From assembly GCA_022827885.1 (NCBI GenBank), contig JAJEIP010000025.1:1-43665 (forward strand): 43,665 nt of DNA. The letters run 5' to 3'. Below are positions 8,378-15,946 of the stretch, piece by piece. Within the stretch, counting starts at the first letter, position 1. The number at the start of each line of letters is the position of its first letter. The notes below the pieces were generated by a model that was not told the origin of the DNA, did no database searches, and saw only the letters and a list, made by a program, of their open reading frames with translations. This stretch comes from Candidatus Poribacteria bacterium. Lineage in GTDB: Bacteria; Poribacteria; WGA-4E; WGA-3G. The translations under genes were made by a program, and so were the position numbers.

Positions 8378-8629
8378 TTACTTTATTCGCCTCTCGTACG
8401 CGTCATGTTTTCCAATCCAAAACCAAGATAAACCCTCTTCGTCCTCAGTCGCCAATGCTCGATAGTTCAATCCAACTCTTGCCACCCAGTACTCGCCTAC
8501 CTTTTTTAAGCCAAGAGATGGGTGATTTGGATCTCGCTTGAGTAGTTCAAAATTTTTGTTTGCGAGTTCTTGAATAGTTGATGGAAGGTTGTGATAATAC
8601 TCCCAAAACTTAGAGGTCGCTTTATAGAT
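8378..8629 (-). CDS. RelE/ParE-like toxin (probable ATC start)
   Basis: This reading frame encodes a small basic protein with YKATSKFWEYYHNLP, LANKNFELLKRDPNHPSL, KKVGEYWVARVGLNYRALA and a C-terminal FWIGKHDAYERRI. This is the RelE/ParE fold pattern of mRNA-cleaving or gyrase-targeting toxins. The start is doubtful. A TTG at 8683 would give 101 residues and a 62-base overlap with the upstream gene but has no good ribosome site. An ideal GGGGAGG lies seven bases before an ATC codon at 8629, where the family's usual N-terminus (IYKATSKFW) begins; that gives 83 residues, the normal length. I annotate the ATC start as the better inference. It overlaps the antitoxin stop by 8 bases, fitting coupled translation. 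Confidence 0.7.
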   Translation of the reverse strand: MYKATSKFWEYYHNLPSTIQELANKNFELLKRDPNHPSLGLKKVGEYWVARVGLNYRALATEDEEGLSWFWIGKHDAYERRIK

Positions 8630-8987
8630 CGGTGAACCTCCCCGCTTTAATATCCTCAAGGGCTTCTTTGCGAAGATGTTCAAGTTTCCCGGCTTTTATA
8701 TCTTCTTCGATCTGCTTGTCCCAAGCATCCGCACGAGCCTCTAAAACTTCAGAAAGTTTGTCTTTCAGTGTTGTCAATAAAGTTTCTTTCGTGGTTTCTT
8801 CACATGTATCAACTTCTGGCACCTCAGGAATCCATCCACACCATCTATCCAATTTTTTTCTTACAGAAGCGGTATAGGCTTCTCCCCATTCTGGATCCGT
8901 AATTTCAAAAGTTAGGATGTGTTTGTTCTTGACTTGTTGTTCTGGTACTACTTTTTCAGTGGGCTGTTCGGTGATAACGCGTCCCAT
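8622..8987 (-). CDS. probable antitoxin partner of the RelE/ParE-like toxin
   Basis: A 121-residue, acidic and largely helical protein with a perfect AGGAGG nine to ten bases before its ATG. The N-terminal part (HILTFEITDPEWGEAYTASV) is followed by a coiled stretch with TLKDKLSEVLEARADAWDKQ and IKAGKLEHLRKEALEDIKAG. I do not recognise a named antitoxin family and see no ribbon-helix-helix, HTH or AbrB DNA-binding segment. The antitoxin role is inferred from its place directly before, and overlapping, the toxin gene. If it lacks DNA binding, operon autoregulation would have to work another way. Confidence 0.6.
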   Translation of the reverse strand: MGRVITEQPTEKVVPEQQVKNKHILTFEITDPEWGEAYTASVRKKLDRWCGWIPEVPEVDTCEETTKETLLTTLKDKLSEVLEARADAWDKQIEEDIKAGKLEHLRKEALEDIKAGRFTDL

Positions 8988-9067
8988 ATAAATCCCCTCC
9001 TTTTTTGATTATCAAATTTCACCTTAAAAATAGTATACGACAAAAACAGAGAAATTACAACCGACAA

Positions 9068-9553
9068 CTATCTCAAAAACTCCTCCTGTTCCCCATCGAA
9101 ATGCCGCTCCGACTTCTGACTCGGACGAATCCGCCATTCCATCGGCAACTGAACGAACGTATTGATAATCTCAGGATTTTCGAAATACGCATCATTAATC
9201 TGCCAGAACTGGAGACGTGAATAACGCCGTCCATTATGCTCAAAACTCCCCATCTTCTCCGACTACTGCACAGCGCGGTGGAGGATTAGGTTATACCCCT
9301 TCAGGCATTTATCCAGAACCTTATAGGTATCACTGGCATAAGCACGATGTTCAATGTCAGCACGGGTATCTTGTGCCGCCGTATCCCAGGTCCACATATC
9401 TGTAAACGCCTTCTTCTGTGCGAGCGAATCCCCAATGAACGAGTTATAATCGCGTCCACTGTTAAACGGCGGATCTGTACAGATGAGGTCCACCCGCCCC
9501 TCATCCATCTCCCGCAAGATTTCTAAGTTATCACCAAAATAAAGTTTATTCAT
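9068..9553 (-). pseudogene. remnant of a site-specific DNA methyltransferase
   Basis: From an ATG at 9553 the protein begins MNKLYFGDNLEILREMDEG and carries the catalytic TDPPFNSGRDYN motif (D/N-PP-F/Y class) of beta-type N4/N6 amino methyltransferases, as in type III Mod subunits. After about 96 residues a TAG (9263-9265) stops it. The same frame then continues with GRRYSRLQFWQINDAYF and NTFVQLPMEWRIRP to a second stop at 9068. Known enzymes of this class are several hundred residues long and have an AdoMet-binding FxGxG motif, which is absent here. So this is a doubly damaged remnant: internal deletion plus a nonsense codon. It may mark the site of a lost restriction-modification system. 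Confidence 0.65.
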
Positions 9554-9565
9554 GTTTTCTTTACA

Positions 9566-9630
9566 CGGTAGGAGGGGTTTGCAACCCCGACTGCTACGGG
9601 CATGTAGGAACGTCATACCTATAGAAAATC
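9566..9630 (+). repeat. GTAGG hairpin repeat with CATACCTATAGAA tail
   Basis: GTAGGAG (9568-9574) leads into a hairpin GGGGTT (9574-9579)/AACCCC (9583-9588), then CGACTGCT. After about 20 bases comes the tail CATACCTATAGAAAA (9614-9628). The same hairpin-plus-tail arrangement recurs at 37507-37565 with a different stem sequence. It lies just upstream of the methyltransferase remnant start. Confidence 0.6.
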
Positions 9631-9754
9631 ACCCGGCACATAAATCCTAATATCGAATTTACATTACCATAGCACACAGCACGCGCAAAGTCAAGCGAAA
9701 ACCAGGGCTATTTAGTTTTCCGTTTTTTTTTACACCTTTTTGATCCCCGGACTC

Positions 9755-9824
9755 GGTAGGTGCGGAATGTAATACAAGGAATGGATTTGGTCTATTCCCA
9801 GACCAAATCCCCTAACCGCACCGG
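9755..9824 (+). repeat. GTAGG repeat with a nested 11-bp hairpin
   Basis: The two arms of a GTAGG-family hairpin (GGTGCGG at 9759-9765 and CCGCACC at 9816-9822) are separated by about 50 bases. Inside them is a perfect 11-bp hairpin: GGATTTGGTCT (9783-9793), loop ATTCCC, AGACCAAATCC (9800-9810). The gap from 9617 to 10753 shows no credible gene. Besides this element it holds the repeats listed next, two GAATGACCCTG units (9869, 10002) and, on the - strand, a TCTGAATCACGGAT unit (9964-9990). Confidence 0.55.
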
Positions 9825-10072
9825 ATCGTCCAAAAAGATCGTAAAATCTAAGAATTTCTTAAAACTGAATGACCCTGAGCGAAAACGGGTGTATAAACAG
9901 AGCCATTCAATTCTCCGTGAAATTCCCTAAATTTCATAAAGATTCTGGAGAGCAACGACTTAAGAATCCGTGTCATCCGTGATTCAGACAATTTAACAAT
10001 TGAATGACCCTGGGTGTGTAAAGTTTTTGGTGGCATATTGGTTCTTTCAAAGAGGATGGGTGTGTTTACATA

Positions 10073-10139
10073 GCACTCCGCTGGAGTGCGTTCCTCGTAG
10101 CACACGGTTTTCTATAGACATATCACGCCTCTGGCGTGA
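10073..10139. repeat. pair of GGAG-type palindromes with a CTATAGA(C/A) tail
   Basis: The first hairpin is GCACTCC (10073-10079), loop GCT, GGAGTGC (10083-10089). The second, read on the - strand, is TTCACGCC-AGA-GGCGTGA followed by TATGTCTATAGAAAA (10108-10139). The tail is the same as in the + strand copy at 10302, so the element occurs in both orientations. Confidence 0.6.
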
Positions 10140-10160
10140 AGAAACCTTTATCTTTCTTTC

Positions 10161-10280
10161 AGGACTTACGCAATTTTGATCATCGCCTCCGCAATGAGAA
10201 AGATATCGTATAAAAAACGCAGATGGTTCTTGGCACAGGCTAACAGCCTATGCTACAAAAGAACAACGTGCGTAAGTCCT
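10161..10280. mobile_element. MITE-like element, 120 bp
   Basis: Perfect 12-base terminal inverted repeats, AGGACTTACGCA (10161-10172) and TGCGTAAGTCCT (10269-10280), bound a non-coding 120 bp segment. An internal palindrome AGGCTAACAGCCT lies near 10238-10250. AGGACTTACGCA-like ends are common in transposon-derived miniature elements of other bacteria. I see no exact target-site duplication, though both flanks contain TTTCTTT. No transposase is present in the window, so any movement would need one in trans. Confidence 0.7.
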
Positions 10281-10301
10281 ATTTCTTTATAATGTACCTC
10301 T

Positions 10302-10380
10302 TTGCTCCAGCGGAGCAACATGTCTATAGAAAAAGGTGATCTCCTTCTCTTGCACTCCAGCGGAGTGCTATGTGTCTGAA
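10302..10380 (+). repeat. two GGAG palindromes with a TGTCTATAGAA tail
   Basis: Copy 1 is TTGCTCC-AGC-GGAGCAA (10302-10318) plus ACATGTCTATAGAAAA. Copy 2 is GCACTCC-AGC-GGAGTGC (10352-10368) plus TATGTGTCTGAA. The loops are identical and the stems differ in a compensated way, so pairing itself seems to be kept. Related copies lie at 25279 and 37655. Confidence 0.65.
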
Positions 10381-10753
10381 GGGTTCCAGTGGTTATGGTT
10401 GTGTCAAAAATTTACATACTCAGTGAAAATCCAAAGCTTGGGAGCACTCTGTCCCTACTGCCGAATCGCCCAACAGACGATTAACCGCACTCCAGATGAA
10501 GTTTAATAGAATATTTGGGTAATTCTATAAAGAACAGTTCTTAATCACAGAGGTTTTATAATCCTGCCAATCCCAAAACCCTGATTCAGACAAGAAATAA
10601 ATTTGCATTTCCAAATTAAATATGTTATGGTTAGACACTCATGTTGACACCTCGAGGATCCACCGGACTGCATCAGAGACGGAGCTTACAAATCGAGGTT
10701 GTTTTTACATCTGAAATGAGAAAGAATCTGTCATCAACAATCACAATCAAACC

Positions 10754-11470
10754 ATGTCCAAACGCACAATCCTCACAACCATCGTTATCCCTACACTGCT
10801 GATCTCTGGACTTATTGTTTTTCTCATCAACAACCGACAGGAACCCGCAGCCGAACTCGTCCTAACGCAGCAACAAATTCACTTCGGAACGCTCCCAGAA
10901 TGGGAGGGACCCGTAACACAATCCCTAACAGCCCGAAACGTCGGAAAATTCCCACTCCACATCCACAGAATTCACACCGGGTGCAGTTACGCCGAAATCA
11001 CAGCACCGGAGATAATCCAACCCAATACAGAAGCCACATTCCAGATACGCCTCACCCCCGAACTTCTGCCCGATGACGAGACCTCGGCAACCGCCACAAT
11101 CTTCACGGACAGCCCCAAAACCCCAGTTGTCCATCTAACAATCGTCGCCGCCGCGAAACGGTTTGCGACCCTCACACCAAGTATTTGTAAGTTTGGGAAG
11201 GTCCGCCCCGAAACGATATATCAAGAGACCCTTAAACTCACTGTGAACGCCCCACTCAACACATCGGACATCCGTCTTCTGCCATCGGGACATGAGGCAC
11301 TCACATGGGAGATAATACCCAATCTGGAAACAGATACCGCTCTCATTAGCATCCAACTCAGTCCCCTGAAAGACGGGGGTGCCTTTGCATCGCTACTCAC
11401 CGTCCACTTCCCGAACCAACGAACACTGACCCTCCCCGTCACCGCCAATGTTGTCCGCATTGACAACTGA
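10754..11470 (+). CDS. DUF1573-like membrane-anchored Ig-fold protein
   Basis: A 238-residue protein. Residues 5-25 form a signal anchor (ILTTIVIPTLLISGLIVFL). The rest carries two Ig-like beta-sandwich units: the first with IHFGTLPEWEG, LTARNVGKFPLHIHRI and the characteristic TGCSY Cys, followed by PNTEATFQIRL; the second from about residue 135 with CKFGKVRPETIYQETLKLTV. The order fits DUF1573 proteins, which are periplasmic or surface-exposed and poorly characterised. There is no enzyme motif. It stands alone after a 1.1 kb gene-poor region and is followed by a promoter at 11485. Confidence 0.75.
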   Translation: MSKRTILTTIVIPTLLISGLIVFLINNRQEPAAELVLTQQQIHFGTLPEWEGPVTQSLTARNVGKFPLHIHRIHTGCSYAEITAPEIIQPNTEATFQIRLTPELLPDDETSATATIFTDSPKTPVVHLTIVAAAKRFATLTPSICKFGKVRPETIYQETLKLTVNAPLNTSDIRLLPSGHEALTWEIIPNLETDTALISIQLSPLKDGGAFASLLTVHFPNQRTLTLPVTANVVRIDN

Positions 11471-11484
11471 CAACAAATAACCCC

Positions 11485-11514
11485 TTGACAAAATACCCCA
11501 AATTGTCGTATCAT
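11485..11514 (+). promoter_or_regulatory. sigma-70 type promoter before the membrane protein and secA
   Basis: TTGACA (11485-11490) and TATCAT (11509-11514) are separated by 18 bases and lie about 40 bases before the ATG at 11553. It probably drives the membrane protein gene and perhaps secA behind it. Confidence 0.6.
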
Positions 11515-11552
11515 TAATGTAAGAATACGCAAAAAAGCAGAAGAACCCCTTC

Positions 11553-12680
11553 ATGGAAAAACGCTACTTCGATTTCAGGGATATTTTCCAAGTTATTCGT
11601 TACGGATTCAGTGGACGAAAGATCGCAGTTCATTTCATTGGACTCGTTCTCGCATATCTCATCTATGAAACTTTGGTGTATCTCAGCCTCGTCAGTGTAG
11701 GAGGCACTGCCGTGCAGGACTTCTGGAACACGTATGCCCTCCTACCGTTACCACCCTTCGGTGATGCAGGACTGACGCAGACAACTGAAATCGCAATGTG
11801 GGTAGGGATGGTCAGCTTCGCGTGCATCTTTTTCTTGGCAAGCACCGTGGCTTCTAAAATTACCATCGAGCAGCTCCGTGGGGATATCTTCTTTTCGGTC
11901 GGGGACGCTCTGAGGTTCCTCAAAGGACATTGGAAATCCGTTTTCGGCGCGTTCATCGGCTTACTGCTCATCCAGATATTTCTCGCGATAATCCCTCTCA
12001 GCATTGCAGGGATCGCGAAGTTACCAGCAGTGGGAAAACCGTTCCTCATGCTCACCTCGCTGCTCATGCCGATCGGATTTTTCCTCGGTCTCCTGATGGT
12101 GTTCATGGCGGTCGTTTTCAGTGTGAGTTTGCTCTTTGTGCCAGCCGTTGCCGCTACCACGGGTGCCGATGCATTTGAAATAATTTATCAGCAATTCGCG
12201 ATGGTTTGGAACAAACCTTGGTTGTTAGTATGTTATGAGGTGATGTTGCTCCTGATCAAGTTTATTTTCGTGCCGATCTGGGCATTCTTTTGCCTCGCAG
12301 GCTTTTCGATCATGACGCTCCCAACGCGCCTCTTCCACACCGAAATGATGCAGCACTTCATGAGTTACGCGAACCTATGGCTCGGTGGGGCTGTCGAAAG
12401 GATAGCAACACTGCCTTATGTTAACAGTCTCGGAGTTTTCAATACCGCTACAAGTGATCAAATACCAACACTAACAGGAATAGCGACAGTTACAACCCCA
12501 GTAACCGCTATCTTTCTGACGATCACACTCCTCATGAGTGCGGGATTGGTAATTGCATACCTGTTTTCAATCGCCTCTGCCGGAAACACGGTAATTTATA
12601 CGATAGTAAGAAAGAAACTCGACGGACAGAATGTGTTAGTCCCATCTGAATCGCAATTAACTGAAACGAACGGGGCGTAG
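11553..12680 (+). CDS. integral membrane protein of unknown function upstream of secA
   Basis: A 375-residue protein with about six to eight hydrophobic helices. Clear ones are near residues 26-46, 87-105, 130-152, 165-200, 220-250 and 310-345. A cytoplasmic-looking stretch (KITIEQLRGDIFFSVGDALRFLKGHW) sits between helices two and three. I do not recognise a family; the pattern of long hydrophobic blocks around amphipathic segments is reminiscent of DUF4013-type or other bacterial membrane-shaping proteins, but that is weak. The last codons of the gene (SQLTETNGA) are part of a 97 bp unit that is tandemly repeated up to secA. Co-transcription with secA is plausible. Confidence 0.7.
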   Translation: MEKRYFDFRDIFQVIRYGFSGRKIAVHFIGLVLAYLIYETLVYLSLVSVGGTAVQDFWNTYALLPLPPFGDAGLTQTTEIAMWVGMVSFACIFFLASTVASKITIEQLRGDIFFSVGDALRFLKGHWKSVFGAFIGLLLIQIFLAIIPLSIAGIAKLPAVGKPFLMLTSLLMPIGFFLGLLMVFMAVVFSVSLLFVPAVAATTGADAFEIIYQQFAMVWNKPWLLVCYEVMLLLIKFIFVPIWAFFCLAGFSIMTLPTRLFHTEMMQHFMSYANLWLGGAVERIATLPYVNSLGVFNTATSDQIPTLTGIATVTTPVTAIFLTITLLMSAGLVIAYLFSIASAGNTVIYTIVRKKLDGQNVLVPSESQLTETNGA

Positions 12681-12844
12681 ATGTCAAGTCGATCGCGACT
12701 TAGAGATATACTACCTTGCGCAGCGTAAAAGACGTCCAGGAGCAATATCGCAATTAACCGGGACAAATAGGGCGTAGATGCCAAGTCAATCACGACTTAG
12801 AAATATATCGCCTTTCACAACGTGAAAGGCGCCCAGGAGCAATA
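12651..12844 (+). repeat. 97-bp tandem duplication forming the secA leader
   Basis: Unit 1 (12651-12747) begins TCGCAATTAACTGAAACGAA inside the previous gene. Unit 2 (12748-12844) begins TCGCAATTAACCGGGACAAA. Both contain GGGCGTAGATG, AAGTC-x-AT-CGACTTAGA and end CCAGGAGCAAT. Confidence 0.75.
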
Positions 12845-12852
12845 GTTAAAAA
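12809..12852 (+). promoter_or_regulatory. hairpin leader with displaced Shine-Dalgarno before secA
   Basis: A 10-bp perfect hairpin CGCCTTTCAC-AAC-GTGAAAGGCG (12809-12831) is followed by CCAGGAGCAATAGTTAAAAA and the ATG of secA. The AGGAG lies 13 bases from the ATG, which is longer than usual. The same layout (hairpin, CCAGGAGCA, AGTTAAAAAA, ATG) precedes an unrelated gene on the - strand at 35015. In the first tandem unit (12712-12736) the stem is decayed. A regulatory or translational role is inferred. Confidence 0.6.
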
Positions 12853-15648
12853 ATGTTCCAAAAAATGATAACCAAAGTCTTCGGCAGTAAAGAGGATCGT
12901 GATGTCAAGAAGTTTCGCGACATCGTCGAAGCCATCAATCAACGTGAACCCGCAACCAAAAAACTCACCGATGCCCAACTGCAATCCAAAACACCAGAAT
13001 TTCGCAGACAGTTGGATGCCGGGGTATCCCTGGATGACCTCTTGCCAGACGCCTTCGCTGTCGTCCGTGAAGCCGCCGTGCGGACTCTAAAGCAGCGACA
13101 CTACGATGTCCAACTCATGGGCGGTATCGCACTCCACCAAGGCACTATCGCAGAGATGCGCACAGGTGAAGGCAAAACGCTTACCTCAACCCTCGCTGTC
13201 TATCTGAACGCTTTGACGGGAAAAGGGGTCCACCTCGCCACCGTCAACGACTACCTCGCACGGCGTGATGCCGAATGGATGGGCAAAATTTATAACTTCC
13301 TCGGACTCTCCGTGGGGTTGACACTCAGCCTAATGCCGAAGGAACAGAAAAGACTCGGATACAAATCTGACATTACCTACGGCGTTCACAGCGAATTTGG
13401 ATTCGATTACCTCTGGGATAACAAATCGCTCTCAATTGAAGATAAGACCCAGCGCGGGCATGTCTACGCTATCCTTGACGAAGTTGACAGCATCCTCGTT
13501 GATGAATCCCGCACACCCCTCATCATCTCAGAACCCTCTGGCAAACCGCCAGAACTTTACAGGCAAATTAACGGCGTCGTCGCACAACTCCGAGAAGGCG
13601 AACACTTCCAAATCGATCAACAGGGGAAATCGCGCGGCAGTGCAACCCTGACCGATGAAGGCGTTGAGGAGGTCGAACGGCGTCTCGGTGTGGGGAACCT
13701 CTATGAACACACGAACATCGCTATGGTGCATCACGTCAATCAGGCACTTTCTGCGCACCAGCTCTATAAGCGAGATGTTGATTACCTCGTCGAAAATGGC
13801 GAAGTCCTTCTCGTTGACGAATTCACAGGACGAAAACAGATCGGGAGACGGCTCAGTGAAGGGCTCCATCAAGCCATCGAGGCGAAAGAACGCGTTAAGG
13901 TCGTCGAGGAAAGCGAAACCGGTGCCAAGATTACCTACCAAAACTACTTTCGCATGTATGACAAACTCGCAGGTATGACAGGGACCGCCGCTACGGAAGC
14001 CAACGAATTCGCACACATCTACGGATTAGAGGTATCCGTCATTCCCACCAACGAACCGATGATCCGGGTTGACAATCCCGATCAAATTTACAGTACTGAA
14101 GACGCAAAATACAACGCCGTTCTGGAAGATATCGTCGAGCAAACCGAGAAAGGACGTCCTGTCCTTGTTGGCACTGTTTCGATTGAAAATTCCGAGAAAT
14201 TGAGCAAAATGCTCAGAACCAAACACCGTAAAATCCGCCATCAGGTGCTGAACGCCAAAGAGCACGCACGCGAAGCCGACATCATCGCACAAGCAGGAGT
14301 GCCGGGTGCTGTGACAATCGCAACGAATATGGCAGGTAGAGGTGTAGACATTCTCCTTGGCGGTAACCCCGAAGGTATGGCACTCGAAACGCTGCGGAAA
14401 CGGAAAGCGAAGACAGAAGCACTCTCCCCAGAGTCCGAAGAATTTCAAGCAGCACTCGCAGAAGCGCAAGCCATTTGCGACGAAAACAGAGAGAACGTAT
14501 TAGCCGCTGGAGGACTCCATATCGTCGGCACTGAACGCCACGAGTCTCGCCGTATTGATAACCAACTCCGTGGACGCGCCGGGAGACAGGGCGATCCAGG
14601 CTCATCCCGATTCTACCTCTCCCTTGAAGACGAATTGATGCGAAAATTCGGATCTGAACGTTTGCAAGGGTTAATGTCACGCGCCGGAATAGATGAAGAT
14701 GTCCCGTTAGAGCATCCGTGGGTCACCAAATCCATTGAGAAGGCGCAGACGCGTGTTGAACAGATGTATTTCGAGATCCGAAAGAATCTTCTCAAATTCG
14801 ATGATGTCATGGATACACAGCGCGACACCATCTACACCTTACGTGACACCGTCTTGGCTGCTACCACGGATATCGCCGAATTACCTGAAGAACACACACA
14901 GACAGCAGACGCGGGTGGGCTCGCCGCACTCGCTGAAAAGGATGCCAAAATCCCTACCTCCCTCAAAACCACAATTTGGGGAATGATTGAGAGGGTCGTC
15001 AGAGATGCAATTGAGGACAATATGGGAGAGAAGGCGGAAAGCCCCCTTGAGACTCCTGATAGGTTTCAACAGTGGTTGACGACCACATTCCCAGTCGAGC
15101 CGATATGGGAAACGCCCTTGGCGCAGGCGAGTCCGGAGGAGGTTCAAGAACAGACGCTGCAGGTGTTGCGCACCGCTTATGAAGCGCGCGAAGCGGAAAT
15201 GGGTCCAGGAATGATGCGTATCCTTGAACGCTTACTCCTTTTGGACCGAATTGATGATCACTGGAAAGAACACCTCCATAACATCGACTACATTGAGGAA
15301 GGTATTCGGTTCGGCGCAGGGTATGGCGGCAAAGACCCGATCGTCGTTTTCAAAAACGAAGCACTCTCTGTCTTTGAAAGTATGTATCAACAGATTGAGG
15401 AACAGGTCAGTGAGTTCATCTTCAAATCTCGCGTCAATACCGAGGCACCGCGCAGGGCACCGAATCAGCAAACGGGAAGACGGCGTAGACCTCAGCAGAG
15501 GGCACCCCAACGCAACCGTGCAGCCGCAACTTCTGATGATGCCGAATTTGCTACACAACAGGCGATGGGGAACATGCCGAAGGTCGGTAGAAACGCACCT
15601 TGTCCCTGCGGAAGTGGTAAGAAATATAAGAGATGCCACGGGGGCTAA
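12853..15648 (+). CDS. secA: preprotein translocase ATPase SecA
   Basis: A 931-residue protein, of normal length for SecA, the cytoplasmic motor that pushes unfolded preproteins through SecYEG. Visible parts in order: DEAD motor 1 with Walker A RTGEGKT (103-109), [30 protein letters not shown] and [16 protein letters not shown]; the preprotein-binding insert; motor 2 with [46 protein letters not shown] and [18 protein letters not shown]; the helical scaffold/wing region; and a C-terminal SEC-C zinc tail with [15 protein letters not shown]. An Arg/Gln-rich linker precedes the zinc tail. It follows a repeated hairpin leader, unlike the classical secM arrangement. Confidence 0.98.
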   Translation: MFQKMITKVFGSKEDRDVKKFRDIVEAINQREPATKKLTDAQLQSKTPEFRRQLDAGVSLDDLLPDAFAVVREAAVRTLKQRHYDVQLMGGIALHQGTIAEMRTGEGKTLTSTLAVYLNALTGKGVHLATVNDYLARRDAEWMGKIYNFLGLSVGLTLSLMPKEQKRLGYKSDITYGVHSEFGFDYLWDNKSLSIEDKTQRGHVYAILDEVDSILVDESRTPLIISEPSGKPPELYRQINGVVAQLREGEHFQIDQQGKSRGSATLTDEGVEEVERRLGVGNLYEHTNIAMVHHVNQALSAHQLYKRDVDYLVENGEVLLVDEFTGRKQIGRRLSEGLHQAIEAKERVKVVEESETGAKITYQNYFRMYDKLAGMTGTAATEANEFAHIYGLEVSVIPTNEPMIRVDNPDQIYSTEDAKYNAVLEDIVEQTEKGRPVLVGTVSIENSEKLSKMLRTKHRKIRHQVLNAKEHAREADIIAQAGVPGAVTIATNMAGRGVDILLGGNPEGMALETLRKRKAKTEALSPESEEFQAALAEAQAICDENRENVLAAGGLHIVGTERHESRRIDNQLRGRAGRQGDPGSSRFYLSLEDELMRKFGSERLQGLMSRAGIDEDVPLEHPWVTKSIEKAQTRVEQMYFEIRKNLLKFDDVMDTQRDTIYTLRDTVLAATTDIAELPEEHTQTADAGGLAALAEKDAKIPTSLKTTIWGMIERVVRDAIEDNMGEKAESPLETPDRFQQWLTTTFPVEPIWETPLAQASPEEVQEQTLQVLRTAYEAREAEMGPGMMRILERLLLLDRIDDHWKEHLHNIDYIEEGIRFGAGYGGKDPIVVFKNEALSVFESMYQQIEEQVSEFIFKSRVNTEAPRRAPNQQTGRRRRPQQRAPQRNRAAATSDDAEFATQQAMGNMPKVGRNAPCPCGSGKKYKRCHGG

Positions 15649-15743
15649 GACTTCACACCAAAGACTTACACAAGGAGGGCGGCTCTACGGAGAGGATCGT
15701 TGTTCATTCAAGTGACCTCACCGAACCGCAAGGTAAAATTAAA

Positions 15744-15938
15744 ATTTCAAAGACGCTACTTGAGATTCTCGCATGTCCAGCATGTAAAGGTGGGATAGAA
15801 TACAATGAAACAGCACAGAAACTCGTGTGTGTCGGCAAATGTCAACGTCGCTATCCGATCCGTGAAGGCATCCCAGTCATGCTGATTGATGAAGCGGAAT
15901 TGCCCGACGAAAACGCAGCGAATGAAAATGTCCCATAG
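15744..15938 (+). CDS. Trm112-family zinc-binding protein (probable ATT start)
   Basis: The recognisable protein starts [20 protein letters not shown] and continues [20 protein letters not shown] to about 64 residues. This is the length and pattern of bacterial Trm112/YcaR proteins, with two Cys pairs (CPAC and CVGKC) binding zinc; in other organisms Trm112 partners and stabilises methyltransferases. The only in-frame ATG is at 15633, inside the end of secA, and would add 37 unrelated residues. A copy of the CCGCAAGGTAAAATTAAAA leader ends at 15743, where other copies end next to an ATG; here an ATT follows. I therefore propose an ATT start, as in infC, with the 15633 start as the alternative. 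It lies 8 bases before the glycosyltransferase gene, so the two are probably co-expressed. Confidence 0.75.
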   Translation: MSKTLLEILACPACKGGIEYNETAQKLVCVGKCQRRYPIREGIPVMLIDEAELPDENAANENVP

Positions 15939-15946
15939 TTAAAAAG

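Noticed and set aside
9848-10105. Open frame of 85 codons on the - strand in the gene-poor region
   Set aside because: Its sequence is made of intergenic repeat units (GAATGACCCTG, TCTGAATCACGGAT), not of coding-like sequence.
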